Shown here piece after piece: positions 56,588-64,000 of a stretch of DNA of 64,000 bases. Positions within the stretch are counted from its first letter, which is position 1. Each line of letters starts with the position of its first letter. A program made the translations under genes and the position numbers. The notes below the pieces were generated by a model, which was given only the letters and a program-made list of their open reading frames with translations, did not search any database and was not told the origin of the DNA. Source of the stretch: Rhodospirillales bacterium URHD0017 (GTDB lineage: Bacteria; Pseudomonadota; Alphaproteobacteria; Reyranellales; Reyranellaceae); contig FODP01000006.1 in assembly GCA_900110395.1 (NCBI GenBank), positions 292,821 to 356,820 on the forward strand. Reading direction: 5' to 3'.

Positions 56588-57075
56588 AGAATATCTCGAT
56601 ACAACGCCGCCACGTCGGCGCCGAAGCAGCAGAAGACCACACGCTCGACGCCGCCCTTGTGTGCTTTGACCTCGTGCACGGCGATCTCGGTGGCGGGTTC
56701 CTTGGGATAGCCGTAGACACCGGTTGAGATGGCCGGGAAGGCAATGCTCTTCAGCCCATGCCGCTCGGCCAGCGCCAGGCTGTTGCGGTAGCAGCGCGCC
56801 AGCAGATCGGCCTCGCCACCGGTGCCCCCGTGCCAGACCGGCCCAACAGTATGGATCACGTGCCGCGCCTTCAGCCGATAACCCTTGGTGATCCTGGCCT
56901 CGCCGGTCGGACAGCCGCCGAGCGTGCGGCATTCGGCTAAAAGCTCGGGACCGGCGGCGCGATGGATGGCGCCGTCTACGCCACCGCCCCCCAAAAGGCT
57001 TTCGTTCGCTGCGTTGACGATGGCATCGACGTCGAGGCGTGTGATGTCGGCCTCGACGATGTCGATGCGTGGCAT
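56578..57075 (-). CDS. Macrodomain protein (O-acetyl-ADP-ribose deacetylase type)
   Basis: 165 residues, single macrodomain: [27 protein letters not shown] is the ADP-ribose-binding motif of the YmdB/MacroD class, and [15 protein letters not shown] closes the pocket. It hydrolyses O-acetyl-ADP-ribose or removes ADP-ribose from proteins. The last codons fall inside a family C repeat. It starts 19 bp after the DUF882 gene. Confidence 0.96.
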   Translation of the reverse strand: MPRIDIVEADITRLDVDAIVNAANESLLGGGGVDGAIHRAAGPELLAECRTLGGCPTGEARITKGYRLKARHVIHTVGPVWHGGTGGEADLLARCYRNSLALAERHGLKSIAFPAISTGVYGYPKEPATEIAVHEVKAHKGGVERVVFCCFGADVAALYRDILSS

Positions 57076-57094
57076 GACCTTACCAGTAGCGGGC

Positions 57095-57832
57095 TTACCA
57101 GTACCGAACCGGGCCGGTGTCGAGGTGGACGAAGCCCGAACGCGGATAGAAGCCGACGCCGCCCATGTTGAGCGAGTAGGCGGCCTGCCGGATCTGGAAC
57201 ACCGGCACGCCCGGGAAGCGGATGTCCATGGCGTTGCCGTTCATGTGCTGGCTGTCGCGCGCCACGCCGCGGCTGACGCTGGCGAGCCAGGCATTGCTCG
57301 ACGGCGAGCGATAGGCCGACAGCACCTCGATCGAGCCGCCGTAGCCCACGATCTGCGCGGTGTGCCACAGCACGTCGAACAGCAGCGGATCCATTTCCGT
57401 CTGCGCATTGTCCCGCGAGTCGCGCAGGAAGTGGTTGAGCTGGTCGAGCGCCTTGCGATGGTAGGCGCCCTTCGACCAGTAAGTGACGGTCAGCACTTCC
57501 TGGGTGTTGAAGTTGACCAGGCTGAGGGAGCGCGGGCTCGTGATGTCGAGCGCCGGCGGCGGGTCCGACGGTGCGGGGGCAAAGCCGCCATAGCGCGAGC
57601 CGCGCAGGGTCTCGGGCTTGGTCGTGCGTTGCTGCGCCTGACGAGCCGGCGGTCGGACGACGTTGGACTGATTGGCGGGCTGGGTGGCGACCGCGGCGGT
57701 CTTCTTGACGGCCGGATTGGCGCTCGAGCCCCGGATGACCTGAGGAGTAGCCGTACCGGTCGTGGTGGATTGGGCGAAGCTCGGGCCGCCAACGGCCAGC
57801 ATAACGGCAAGACTCAACACAAAGCTGCGCAT
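57095..57832 (-). CDS. DUF882/YcbK-like zinc peptidase (M15 type)
   Basis: Periplasmic protein, 245 residues. A signal peptide (to FAQ) precedes a disordered Pro/Thr/Gln region (about 22-95). The catalytic domain has SAYRSP, the zinc motif [13 protein letters not shown] (His and Asp six residues apart) and a last His in [13 protein letters not shown]. Family members cut or bind cell-wall peptides. GGGGG precedes the ATG at 57832. Confidence 0.9.
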   Translation of the reverse strand: MRSFVLSLAVMLAVGGPSFAQSTTTGTATPQVIRGSSANPAVKKTAAVATQPANQSNVVRPPARQAQQRTTKPETLRGSRYGGFAPAPSDPPPALDITSPRSLSLVNFNTQEVLTVTYWSKGAYHRKALDQLNHFLRDSRDNAQTEMDPLLFDVLWHTAQIVGYGGSIEVLSAYRSPSSNAWLASVSRGVARDSQHMNGNAMDIRFPGVPVFQIRQAAYSLNMGGVGFYPRSGFVHLDTGPVRYW

Positions 57833-57872
57833 CCCCCGCCCCACTGTTGCATTTTTGTCGCGAATTTCCTTA

Positions 57873-59279
57873 TCAGAGACCGATTCGTGAGACAAAGCGA
57901 AATTCGGGATCGCGAGCCAACGCAAGGCCGATGACTTCACCAATCATGCAGAGTGTTGGCCCCTTCAGCTCTGCACGTCCCGCCTGCTGCTCGATGGTGG
58001 CGAGTGTGCCGACGACCCGCCGTTCCTGATGGGTCGTGCCGTTCTCGATCAAGGCGACGGGGGTCGACGACGGCAATCCATGCTCGACCAGGCGGGCGGC
58101 GATGATCGGCAAGGTTTCAGCGCCCATGTAGACGACGACGGTCTGGCGTGGTCGCGCCAGCATCGGCCAGTCGAGCGCGACGGTCCCATCCTTGAGCTGG
58201 CCGGTGACGAAGATGCAGGCCTGCGCATGGTCGCGATGGGTGAGCGGGATCGCGGCGGACGCCGCACATCCCAGCGCCGCCGTGATGCCGGGCACGACCT
58301 CGACGGCGATGCCGGCGCGCACCAGCGCCTCGATCTCCTCGCCGCCGCGGCCGAACACCAGCGGATCGCCGCCCTTCAGCCGCACCACGCTGTTGCCGGC
58401 GCGCGCCAGCGAGACAAGTCGCTGGTTGATCTCCTGTTGGGTCGAGCCGTGATCGCCGCGCCGCTTGCCGACGAAGATACGTTCGGCATCGCGCCGCGCC
58501 ATCGCCAACACCTCGGGCGAGACCAGCCTGTCGTAGACGATGACGTCGGCGCGTTGCAGCAGGCGATGGGCCTTCATGGTCAGGAGGTCGGGATCGCCGG
58601 GACCGGCGCCGACCAGATGCACCATGCCGGCCGGCGCGTTCTCGTTGCGCGTCGAATCGAGCAGCCGGATCAGTTCGCGGCGAGCGGCGATCTCGTCACC
58701 GGCCAGCGCCAGCTCGCCGATGCGGCCGGCGAACACGCGGTCCCAGAAGCGGCGGCGGTCGCGGGAATTATCGAGCGTGCGGCGTACCTGCGCGCGGAAG
58801 ATCTCGGCAAAGCGCGCGAGCCGGCCGATCGCCGCCGGCAAGGCACGCTCGATCTCGGCGCGAATGCGCCGCGCCAGCGCCGGCGCGGCGCCGCCGGTCG
58901 AGATGGCGATGGTGATGGGCGCGCGATCGACGATCGCCGGCATGATGAAGCTGGAGAGCCGCGGCCGGTCGACGACGTTGACCGGAAGGCTGCGCTGCTG
59001 GGCGGCGTGCGAAACGCGCGCCGCCAGCGCCTCGTCGTCGGTCGCCACGACCACCAAGGCCACGCCTGAAAGGTCGTCGTCGTCGAAGCCGCGACCGGCC
59101 CACGAGACGCGCGCTTCGGCGATCAGCTGGGCGATCTCGCCGGCCACCGTGTCGGCGATCAGGGTGACGCGGGCGCCGGCCGACAGCAGCAGCTCGACCT
59201 TGCGCGCCGCGGACTCGCCGCCGCCGACCACGAGCACGGGGCGATCCTGCAGGGCGAGGAAGATGGGGAAGGTCTGCAT
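57873..59279 (-). CDS. cysG: Siroheme synthase CysG
   Basis: Bifunctional enzyme, 468 residues. The N-terminal half is precorrin-2 dehydrogenase/ferrochelatase (VLVVGGGESAARKVELLL, FIMPAIVDRAPITIAISTGG); the C-terminal half is uroporphyrinogen-III methyltransferase (LVGAGPGDPDLLTMKAHRLL, VVRLKGGDPLVFGRGGEE). It makes siroheme, the cofactor of the nitrite reductase at the head of the visible operon. The ATG at 59279 overlaps the stop of the nitrate reductase gene (TGATG); a GTG one codon before is also possible. Confidence 0.97.
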   Translation of the reverse strand: MQTFPIFLALQDRPVLVVGGGESAARKVELLLSAGARVTLIADTVAGEIAQLIAEARVSWAGRGFDDDDLSGVALVVVATDDEALAARVSHAAQQRSLPVNVVDRPRLSSFIMPAIVDRAPITIAISTGGAAPALARRIRAEIERALPAAIGRLARFAEIFRAQVRRTLDNSRDRRRFWDRVFAGRIGELALAGDEIAARRELIRLLDSTRNENAPAGMVHLVGAGPGDPDLLTMKAHRLLQRADVIVYDRLVSPEVLAMARRDAERIFVGKRRGDHGSTQQEINQRLVSLARAGNSVVRLKGGDPLVFGRGGEEIEALVRAGIAVEVVPGITAALGCAASAAIPLTHRDHAQACIFVTGQLKDGTVALDWPMLARPRQTVVVYMGAETLPIIAARLVEHGLPSSTPVALIENGTTHQERRVVGTLATIEQQAGRAELKGPTLCMIGEVIGLALARDPEFRFVSRIGL

Positions 59280-61891
59280 CACGCCGCCTGCCTGGGCCGC
59301 GCCGCGCGCAGCAGGGCACGGATCTCGGGCCGGCAGGAGCCGCAGCTCGTCCCGGCCTTGGTGACGGCGCCGACGGCGTCGAGCGTCATGGCGCCATTGG
59401 CGATCGCGGCCTGCACCGAGGCGTTGGACACGCCGAGGCAGGCGCAGATCTCACCGCCCCGATCCGCAGCATCACCGCCGTGCAGCAGGACGCACCGCTG
59501 TTCGCTGTCGAGCTGGGCCACCGCCATGAACGGCGCCAGCCGGTCGCGGGCGGTTTCGTCGTGCGCCTTGCCAATTCTCATGACTGCTTCGAGCCGGCCG
59601 TCGCTGATGACGGCGCCCAGGGCATCCTCGCCGTCCACCCAGGGACCCGGATTGGCCGTGCGCATCGCGGCTGACAGCGCGCGGCGCGCCGACGCCAAAG
59701 GTTGCTCGCCCGCCAGCAGGTAGGCGTGGCATCCGGCGCCCCTGATGCGCGCCCAGTAGGTGACCGCGGGCAGCATGATCGGCCTGCGAGCGAGAATCGT
59801 GCCATGCCACTGGACGGCGACCCGCCTGACCTCGACCGGCGTGTGCTTGAGCTCGGGCTGCCCGGAAATGGGATCGACCGCGGGATTGACCGCGGCATTG
59901 ATGCGGCCGGCCCGCGAAAGCTGCGCCGTCCAGTGCATGGGCGCGAAGGCCTCGCCCTGGCGCAGCGCCCTCGAGAGATGCACACGCAGTGCAGCGCGGC
60001 CCCAGGCGCTGATCACCTCGGCGATGTCGCCGTCCTGCAACCCGCGCTGCGCGGCATCGATGGCGTTGAGCTCGATGGTCGGCTCGGGCCGGTGGCCGGC
60101 GAGCCGTGGCGACTTCGCCGTGCGCGTCATGGTGTGCCACTGGTCGCGCACGCGGCCGGTGTTCAGCCGTATCGGCCATTCGGTGCTGGGAGCGTGGAGG
60201 GGTTCGCGCGCTGCCGTGGCGATGAAGCGGGCGCGCCCGTCGGAGTGGAAGAAGCCGCCGTCGGCGAAGAAGCGGGTCGTGGTTGGGTGCGATCCCTTGG
60301 CAGCCGGCCAGACGAAAGGCTTCAGCGAGTCGTATGCGCTGTCGTCGATGTCGGCATAGGCGCCGATATCGAAGTCGCGCTGGCCGTCGTTCTCGAAGGC
60401 GGAGAGCCTGGCATGTTCGCGGAAGATGTCGGCGACGCCCTTCCAGGCGAACGCCTCGCCGTGGCCCAGGCGGCGCGCGACCTCGGCGATGATCCACCAG
60501 TCCTGGCGCGCCTCGCCGGGCGGCGGCAGGAACGGACGCTGGCGCGAGATGCCACGTTCGGAATTGGTGACGGTGCCGTTCTTTTCCGCCCAGGCGAGCG
60601 CCGGCAGGCGGACGCGGCAGGCATCGACGGTGTCCGACGCGCGGATCGCTTCGGAGACGACGGAGAGTTCACAAGCGGCGAGTGCGGCACGCACGGCGTC
60701 GGCGTTGGGCAGGCTGGCGACGGGGTTGGTCGCCATGATCCACACCGCCTTGACGCGGCCGGCACGCACCGCCTCGAACAGCTCGACCGCCTTCAGCCCG
60801 GCCTTGCGCGGGACGCGGTTGGTGTTCCAGAAGCGGCCGACGCGGCCGACGTCTTCCAGGGCGAAGTCCATGTGCGCAGCCAGCGTGTTGGACAGCGCCC
60901 CCACTTCGCGGCCGCCCATGGCGTTGGGCTGGCCGGTGATCGAGAACGGCCCCATGCCCGGCCGGCCGATGCGGCCGGTCAGCAGATGGCAGTTGATCAG
61001 CGCGTTGACCTTGTCGACGCCGGCGCTCGACTGGTTCACGCCCTGGGAATAGAGCGTGACGGTCTTCTCCGTCCTGGCAAACCAGTCGAAGAAGGTCTCC
61101 AGGTCGGCCTTGGGCAGGTCGCATTGCCCGACGTCGCTGGCGCGCGCGGCAATCAGCGCATCGTCCATGCCGACCGTGTGCTTGTCGACGAAGCGTTTGG
61201 CCGTGGCGCCGCGGCGCTGCAGCTCGGCCAGCAGCGCGTTGAACAGGGCGACGTCGCTGCCCGGCCGCAGGCCCAGATGCAGGTCGGCGATATCGCACGT
61301 CTCGGTGCGGCGCGGGTCGACGACGACGATGCGCATGGCCGGCCGCACCCGCTTGGCCGCTTCCAGGCGCTGGAACAGCACCGGATGGCACCAGGCAAGA
61401 TTGCTGCCGACCAGCACGACGAGGTCGGCCAGCTCGAAATCCTCGTAGAGGCCCGGCACCGTGTCGCTGCCGAAGGCGCGCTTGTGGCCGGCCACCGACG
61501 AGGCCATGCAGAGGCGCGAGTTGGTGTCGATGTTGGCGGTGCCGATGAAGCCCTTGATGAGCTTGTTGGCGGCGTAATAGTCCTCGGTCAGAAGCTGGCC
61601 CGAGACATAGAAGGCAACGGTATCGGGACCGTGGCGCGTCACGATCTCGCGGAAGCCGTCCGCCACGGTATCGAGGGCGCTGTCCCACGACACGTGGCGA
61701 CCGTCGACTTCCGGATGGAGCAGCCGGTCTTCGAGCGACAGCGTCTCGCCCAGCGCCGCGCCCTTCGAGCAAATGCGCCCGCGATTGGCCGGATGATCGG
61801 GATCGCCGACGACATCGGCCCCGCCCTTGCCATCCGGCGTGATCTTCAAGCCGCAGCCGACGCCGCAGTAGGGACAGGTCGTGCGGATCAT
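59279..61891 (-). CDS. nasA: Assimilatory nitrate reductase catalytic subunit NasA
   Basis: Molybdopterin enzyme that reduces nitrate to nitrite in the cytoplasm, 870 residues, no signal. An N-terminal 4Fe-4S site uses Cys6, Cys9, Cys13 and Cys41 (CPYCGVGC...ICSKG); Mo-MGD blocks follow (SRLCMASSV, VLVGSNLAWCHPVLF). The C-terminus adds a BFD-like 2Fe-2S domain (CACLGVSNASV...CGSCRPEI), as in many NasA proteins. It lies between the Fe-S/FAD reductase gene and cysG. The bases before the ATG lack an SD because the composite palindrome ends 9 bp upstream. Confidence 0.96.
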   Translation of the reverse strand: MIRTTCPYCGVGCGLKITPDGKGGADVVGDPDHPANRGRICSKGAALGETLSLEDRLLHPEVDGRHVSWDSALDTVADGFREIVTRHGPDTVAFYVSGQLLTEDYYAANKLIKGFIGTANIDTNSRLCMASSVAGHKRAFGSDTVPGLYEDFELADLVVLVGSNLAWCHPVLFQRLEAAKRVRPAMRIVVVDPRRTETCDIADLHLGLRPGSDVALFNALLAELQRRGATAKRFVDKHTVGMDDALIAARASDVGQCDLPKADLETFFDWFARTEKTVTLYSQGVNQSSAGVDKVNALINCHLLTGRIGRPGMGPFSITGQPNAMGGREVGALSNTLAAHMDFALEDVGRVGRFWNTNRVPRKAGLKAVELFEAVRAGRVKAVWIMATNPVASLPNADAVRAALAACELSVVSEAIRASDTVDACRVRLPALAWAEKNGTVTNSERGISRQRPFLPPPGEARQDWWIIAEVARRLGHGEAFAWKGVADIFREHARLSAFENDGQRDFDIGAYADIDDSAYDSLKPFVWPAAKGSHPTTTRFFADGGFFHSDGRARFIATAAREPLHAPSTEWPIRLNTGRVRDQWHTMTRTAKSPRLAGHRPEPTIELNAIDAAQRGLQDGDIAEVISAWGRAALRVHLSRALRQGEAFAPMHWTAQLSRAGRINAAVNPAVDPISGQPELKHTPVEVRRVAVQWHGTILARRPIMLPAVTYWARIRGAGCHAYLLAGEQPLASARRALSAAMRTANPGPWVDGEDALGAVISDGRLEAVMRIGKAHDETARDRLAPFMAVAQLDSEQRCVLLHGGDAADRGGEICACLGVSNASVQAAIANGAMTLDAVGAVTKAGTSCGSCRPEIRALLRAARPRQAA

Positions 61892-61900
61892 GGCTGGCGG

Positions 61901-62016
61901 CGCGCCACTCCAGTGGCGCGTCTTCTTCTTCCGGAGCGCGGACCTCCAGGTCCGCTCAGATTCATGTTGCGGACCTGGAGGTCCGCGCTCCCCTGACGCG
62001 CCATTGGAGTGGCGCG
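61901..62016. repeat. Composite palindrome: family B - family A - family B
   Basis: A family A element (61933-61991, two perfect 23-bp arms around 13 bases) flanked on both sides by family B hairpins (61901-61920 and 61997-62016, core CGCGCCACT/AGTGGCGCG). The two B units can also pair with each other, giving a nested long inverted repeat. It fills almost the entire 141-bp gap between the reductase gene and nasA. Confidence 0.9.
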
Positions 62017-62032
62017 CCCCCAGCGAAGACGC

Positions 62033-63598
62033 TTAGTAAACATCGCGCTGATACCGGCCGGCCTTGGCAAGGCCGTCTAGCCAGGCTTTCGCCTGCTCGG
62101 GACTCCTGCCGCCCTGCTCGACGGCGATCCTGAGCAGCGTGTCCTCGACATCCTTGGCCATGCGCTGGGCGTCGCCGCAGACATAGAAGTGGGCGCCCTC
62201 CTCCAGCCATTGCCAGAGCTCGGCGGCTGCCTCCTGCATGCGGTTCTGGACGTAGATCTTCTCGACCTGGTCGCGCGAGAAGGCGAGGTCGAGGCGGTGC
62301 AGCACGCCGCGGCGCTGCCAGTCCATGATCTGGTCCTCGTAGAGGAAATCGGCCGAACGCTTCTGGTCGCCGAAGAACAGCCAGTTCTTGCCCTTCGCTC
62401 CCCGCGCCTCGCGCTCCTCGAGGAATGCGCGGAACGGCGCAATGCCGGTGCCCGGGCCCACCATGATCGCGGCCGCACCGTCGTCGGCCGGCGGGCCAAA
62501 GCCGTGGCTCTTCTGGACAAAGATCGGGATGACGTCGCCCGGCTTGGCGAAGTCCGCGAGGTAGCACGAGCCAATGCCGGTGCGGGTGCGCTCGTTGCTG
62601 TCCCAGCGTACGGCCGACACCGTGAGATGCACCTCACGCGGATGCGCCTTCGACGACGAGGCGATCGAGTAAAGGCGCGGCTGCAGGCGGTCGAGTGCCT
62701 TCAGCAGGCCGGGCAGCGAGGGCATCACCGAGGGGAACGCCATCAGGAGGTCGAGCAGGTCAGCGTCGACCAGTTCGGCCGGTCCCTCGCCGCGGGCCAG
62801 CGCCTGCAGCTTCAGTGCTTCCTCGCCATCGAAGGCACGGGTGGCCAGGAACTCCATGCATTCGTCGCTGGGTCGGGCAATGTCGACCTTGCTCAAAAGG
62901 ACCTGGCGCAGCGGCAGGGCCTCGCCGTCGAACGCCACCATCTCCTCGCCTGTGGCGCCGACGCGATCGAGCACGGCCTGCACGAGCTGCGGGTTCTTGC
63001 GGGCGAACACACCCACGCTGTCACCCGCCTCGTAGGTGAGATCGGTGGTCGACAGGTCGAGCACGACATGGCGGACGTCCTTGCCCGAACCCGGACGGTT
63101 GAGCGGGTAGGCATCGACCAGGGTGGCAAGCGCAGGCCGATCGCGCGAACCGACGGGCGCCGACGCCTTGGGCACGGGAGCCGCCGGCGCGCCGACGCGC
63201 TGCGGTTCCAGCGCGGCCAACAGCTCCTTCAGCTTGCGCTGGGTTTCCTTGCCGCCCGGAACGCAGCGGCCCATGTCGGCCTCGGCGCCCGACCACACGG
63301 CCTCGGCGTAGGTCTGGCAGAGGTAGCCGCACTGGCCGCAATCGAGCTGAGCCATGGCGGCCATGAGCTGGCGCTCGGGTTTGCGATCCTTGGCGAGCTC
63401 CAGCCGCTCGGGCATCGCCAGCGACGCGTCGTGCCAAGGGAGGTCCTCGTCAGGCTCGGCAGCGGCGTCGGTGTGGCCAACCACCTCGCCGCTGACGCCA
63501 AGGTAGGCGGCGAAGAAGCCGTTCAGCCAGGCACGCTGCTCGGTTGAGAACGGCGCGGTCTCGGGAATGATCGAGGGGACGGGTGTAATGGCGTTCAT
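62033..63598 (-). CDS. Fe-S / FAD / NAD(P)H reductase (CysJ-like, flavodoxin domain replaced)
   Basis: 521 residues. Residues about 85-115 form a 4Fe-4S domain of the PF04060 kind (Cys87, Cys90, Cys94, Cys112 in LDCGQCGYLC...RCVPGG), where CysJ has a flavodoxin. The rest is a CysJ-type FAD and NADPH module: RLYSIASS, GIGSCYLADF and VGPGTGIAPFRAFLEERE, ending RYQRDVY. It most likely feeds electrons from NAD(P)H to the nitrite and nitrate reductases. The ATG at 63598 overlaps the previous stop by ATGA. Confidence 0.9.
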   Translation of the reverse strand: MNAITPVPSIIPETAPFSTEQRAWLNGFFAAYLGVSGEVVGHTDAAAEPDEDLPWHDASLAMPERLELAKDRKPERQLMAAMAQLDCGQCGYLCQTYAEAVWSGAEADMGRCVPGGKETQRKLKELLAALEPQRVGAPAAPVPKASAPVGSRDRPALATLVDAYPLNRPGSGKDVRHVVLDLSTTDLTYEAGDSVGVFARKNPQLVQAVLDRVGATGEEMVAFDGEALPLRQVLLSKVDIARPSDECMEFLATRAFDGEEALKLQALARGEGPAELVDADLLDLLMAFPSVMPSLPGLLKALDRLQPRLYSIASSSKAHPREVHLTVSAVRWDSNERTRTGIGSCYLADFAKPGDVIPIFVQKSHGFGPPADDGAAAIMVGPGTGIAPFRAFLEEREARGAKGKNWLFFGDQKRSADFLYEDQIMDWQRRGVLHRLDLAFSRDQVEKIYVQNRMQEAAAELWQWLEEGAHFYVCGDAQRMAKDVEDTLLRIAVEQGGRSPEQAKAWLDGLAKAGRYQRDVY

Positions 63599-64000
63599 GC
63601 CACGAGCTCCGCCGGCGCACGGTCGGCCAGATCGCGCAGGGCGGCGACCGCGTGGCGGCGCGTGAACTCGAAGAAGGACTCGGTCGGCGCCGCGCGATGG
63701 GCGAGCCAGGCGGCCAGCAGGCGCTCGAGCAGCGGCGGCAGGTCGTCGAACGCGACCGACCTGGCATACTCGCGCGCCATCGCCTGCTCGGCGGTCGAGG
63801 CGGCGCCACCGCCGATATAGACGTGATAGCCCTCGACGCTGTCTTCGCCGCGATCGACCTTGGCGGCTAAAAGGCCGATGTCGCCGACATAGTGCTGGGC
63901 GCAGGAATGGTGGCAGCCGGTGAGATGGATGTTGATCGGCAGGTCGACCGCCACACGCGCCTCGAGCCAGTCGGCGAGTCTCAGCGCATGGCCCTTGGTG
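63595..64000 (-). CDS. NirA-type siroheme nitrite reductase (C-terminal part)
   Basis: The last ~134 residues of a ferredoxin-type nitrite/sulfite reductase, the 5' end being beyond the window. The siroheme/4Fe-4S Cys pair of the second repeat is visible (HLTGCHHSCAQHYVGDIGLL). With cysG and nasA downstream this is assimilatory nitrite reduction to ammonium rather than sulfite reduction. The C-terminus is Arg/Ala-rich. Confidence 0.88.
   Translation of the reverse strand, partial: TKGHALRLADWLEARVAVDLPINIHLTGCHHSCAQHYVGDIGLLAAKVDRGEDSVEGYHVYIGGGAASTAEQAMAREYARSVAFDDLPPLLERLLAAWLAHRAAPTESFFEFTRRHAVAALRDLADRAPAELVA

Overview
The window is high-GC DNA from a Gram-negative bacterium: it carries RND efflux, an autotransporter barrel, periplasmic binding proteins and a TPP riboswitch. 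The many Bug/TAXI binding proteins, two CaiB/BaiF CoA transferases, MddA-like methyltransferase and FixK/FNR-type boxes suggest a soil or freshwater alphaproteobacterium (Reyranella-like is a guess, not shown). I saw no tRNA, rRNA, insertion sequence, integrase, CRISPR array or replication origin. Genes are densely packed, with many ATGA/GTGA stop-start overlaps.

Layout. 1-5.0 kb: mdtABC-like tripartite efflux operon (minus strand, cut by the window edge). 5.0-5.5 kb: gene-free stretch with palindromes. 5.5-7.5 kb: thiC under a TPP riboswitch. 7.6-16.1 kb: secreted or surface proteins, namely a tannase/feruloyl esterase, a Cys-pair and helical-repeat protein, and a glycine-rich autotransporter. 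16.1-18.3 kb: a CaiB/BaiF CoA transferase and a GrdB-like gene whose frame crosses one UGA followed by a SECIS-like hairpin, so it is probably a selenoprotein. 18.4-27.3 kb: a Bug binding protein, a complete yejABEF-type peptide importer, a TAXI binding protein and a GhrA-like reductase. 27.3-37.6 kb: M17 peptidase, GST, an unknown membrane protein facing three coupled small anchored proteins, LysE exporter, amidohydrolase, SGNH-like protein and a second CoA transferase. 37.8-42.6 kb: TauD dioxygenase, RibD-like reductase, Bug protein, HicB-like protein, cytochrome c, rhodanese and UspA, with two FNR/FixK-type boxes.

42.7-46.3 kb is an operon of an MddA-like methyltransferase, a TetR regulator and an alpha/beta-hydrolase fused to a glycosyltransferase. 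Two 20-bp inverted repeats sit on its putative promoter 33 bp apart. 47.6-54.1 kb is a RiPP-type export locus: a Nif11-like leader peptide gene converges on an HlyD / C39 peptidase-ABC / ABC operon of the NHLM type. No maturation enzyme is visible, and only seven residues follow the GG cleavage motif.

54.3-64 kb holds a sulfatase, a DUF924 protein, a macrodomain protein, a DUF882 peptidase and an assimilatory nitrate operon: NirA-type nitrite reductase (partial), an Fe-S/FAD/NAD(P)H reductase, nitrate reductase and siroheme synthase. The siroheme synthase makes the nitrite reductase cofactor. Three families of dispersed palindromes (A, B, C below) recur between genes; one composite copy lies inside the nitrate operon beside the nitrate reductase start codon.
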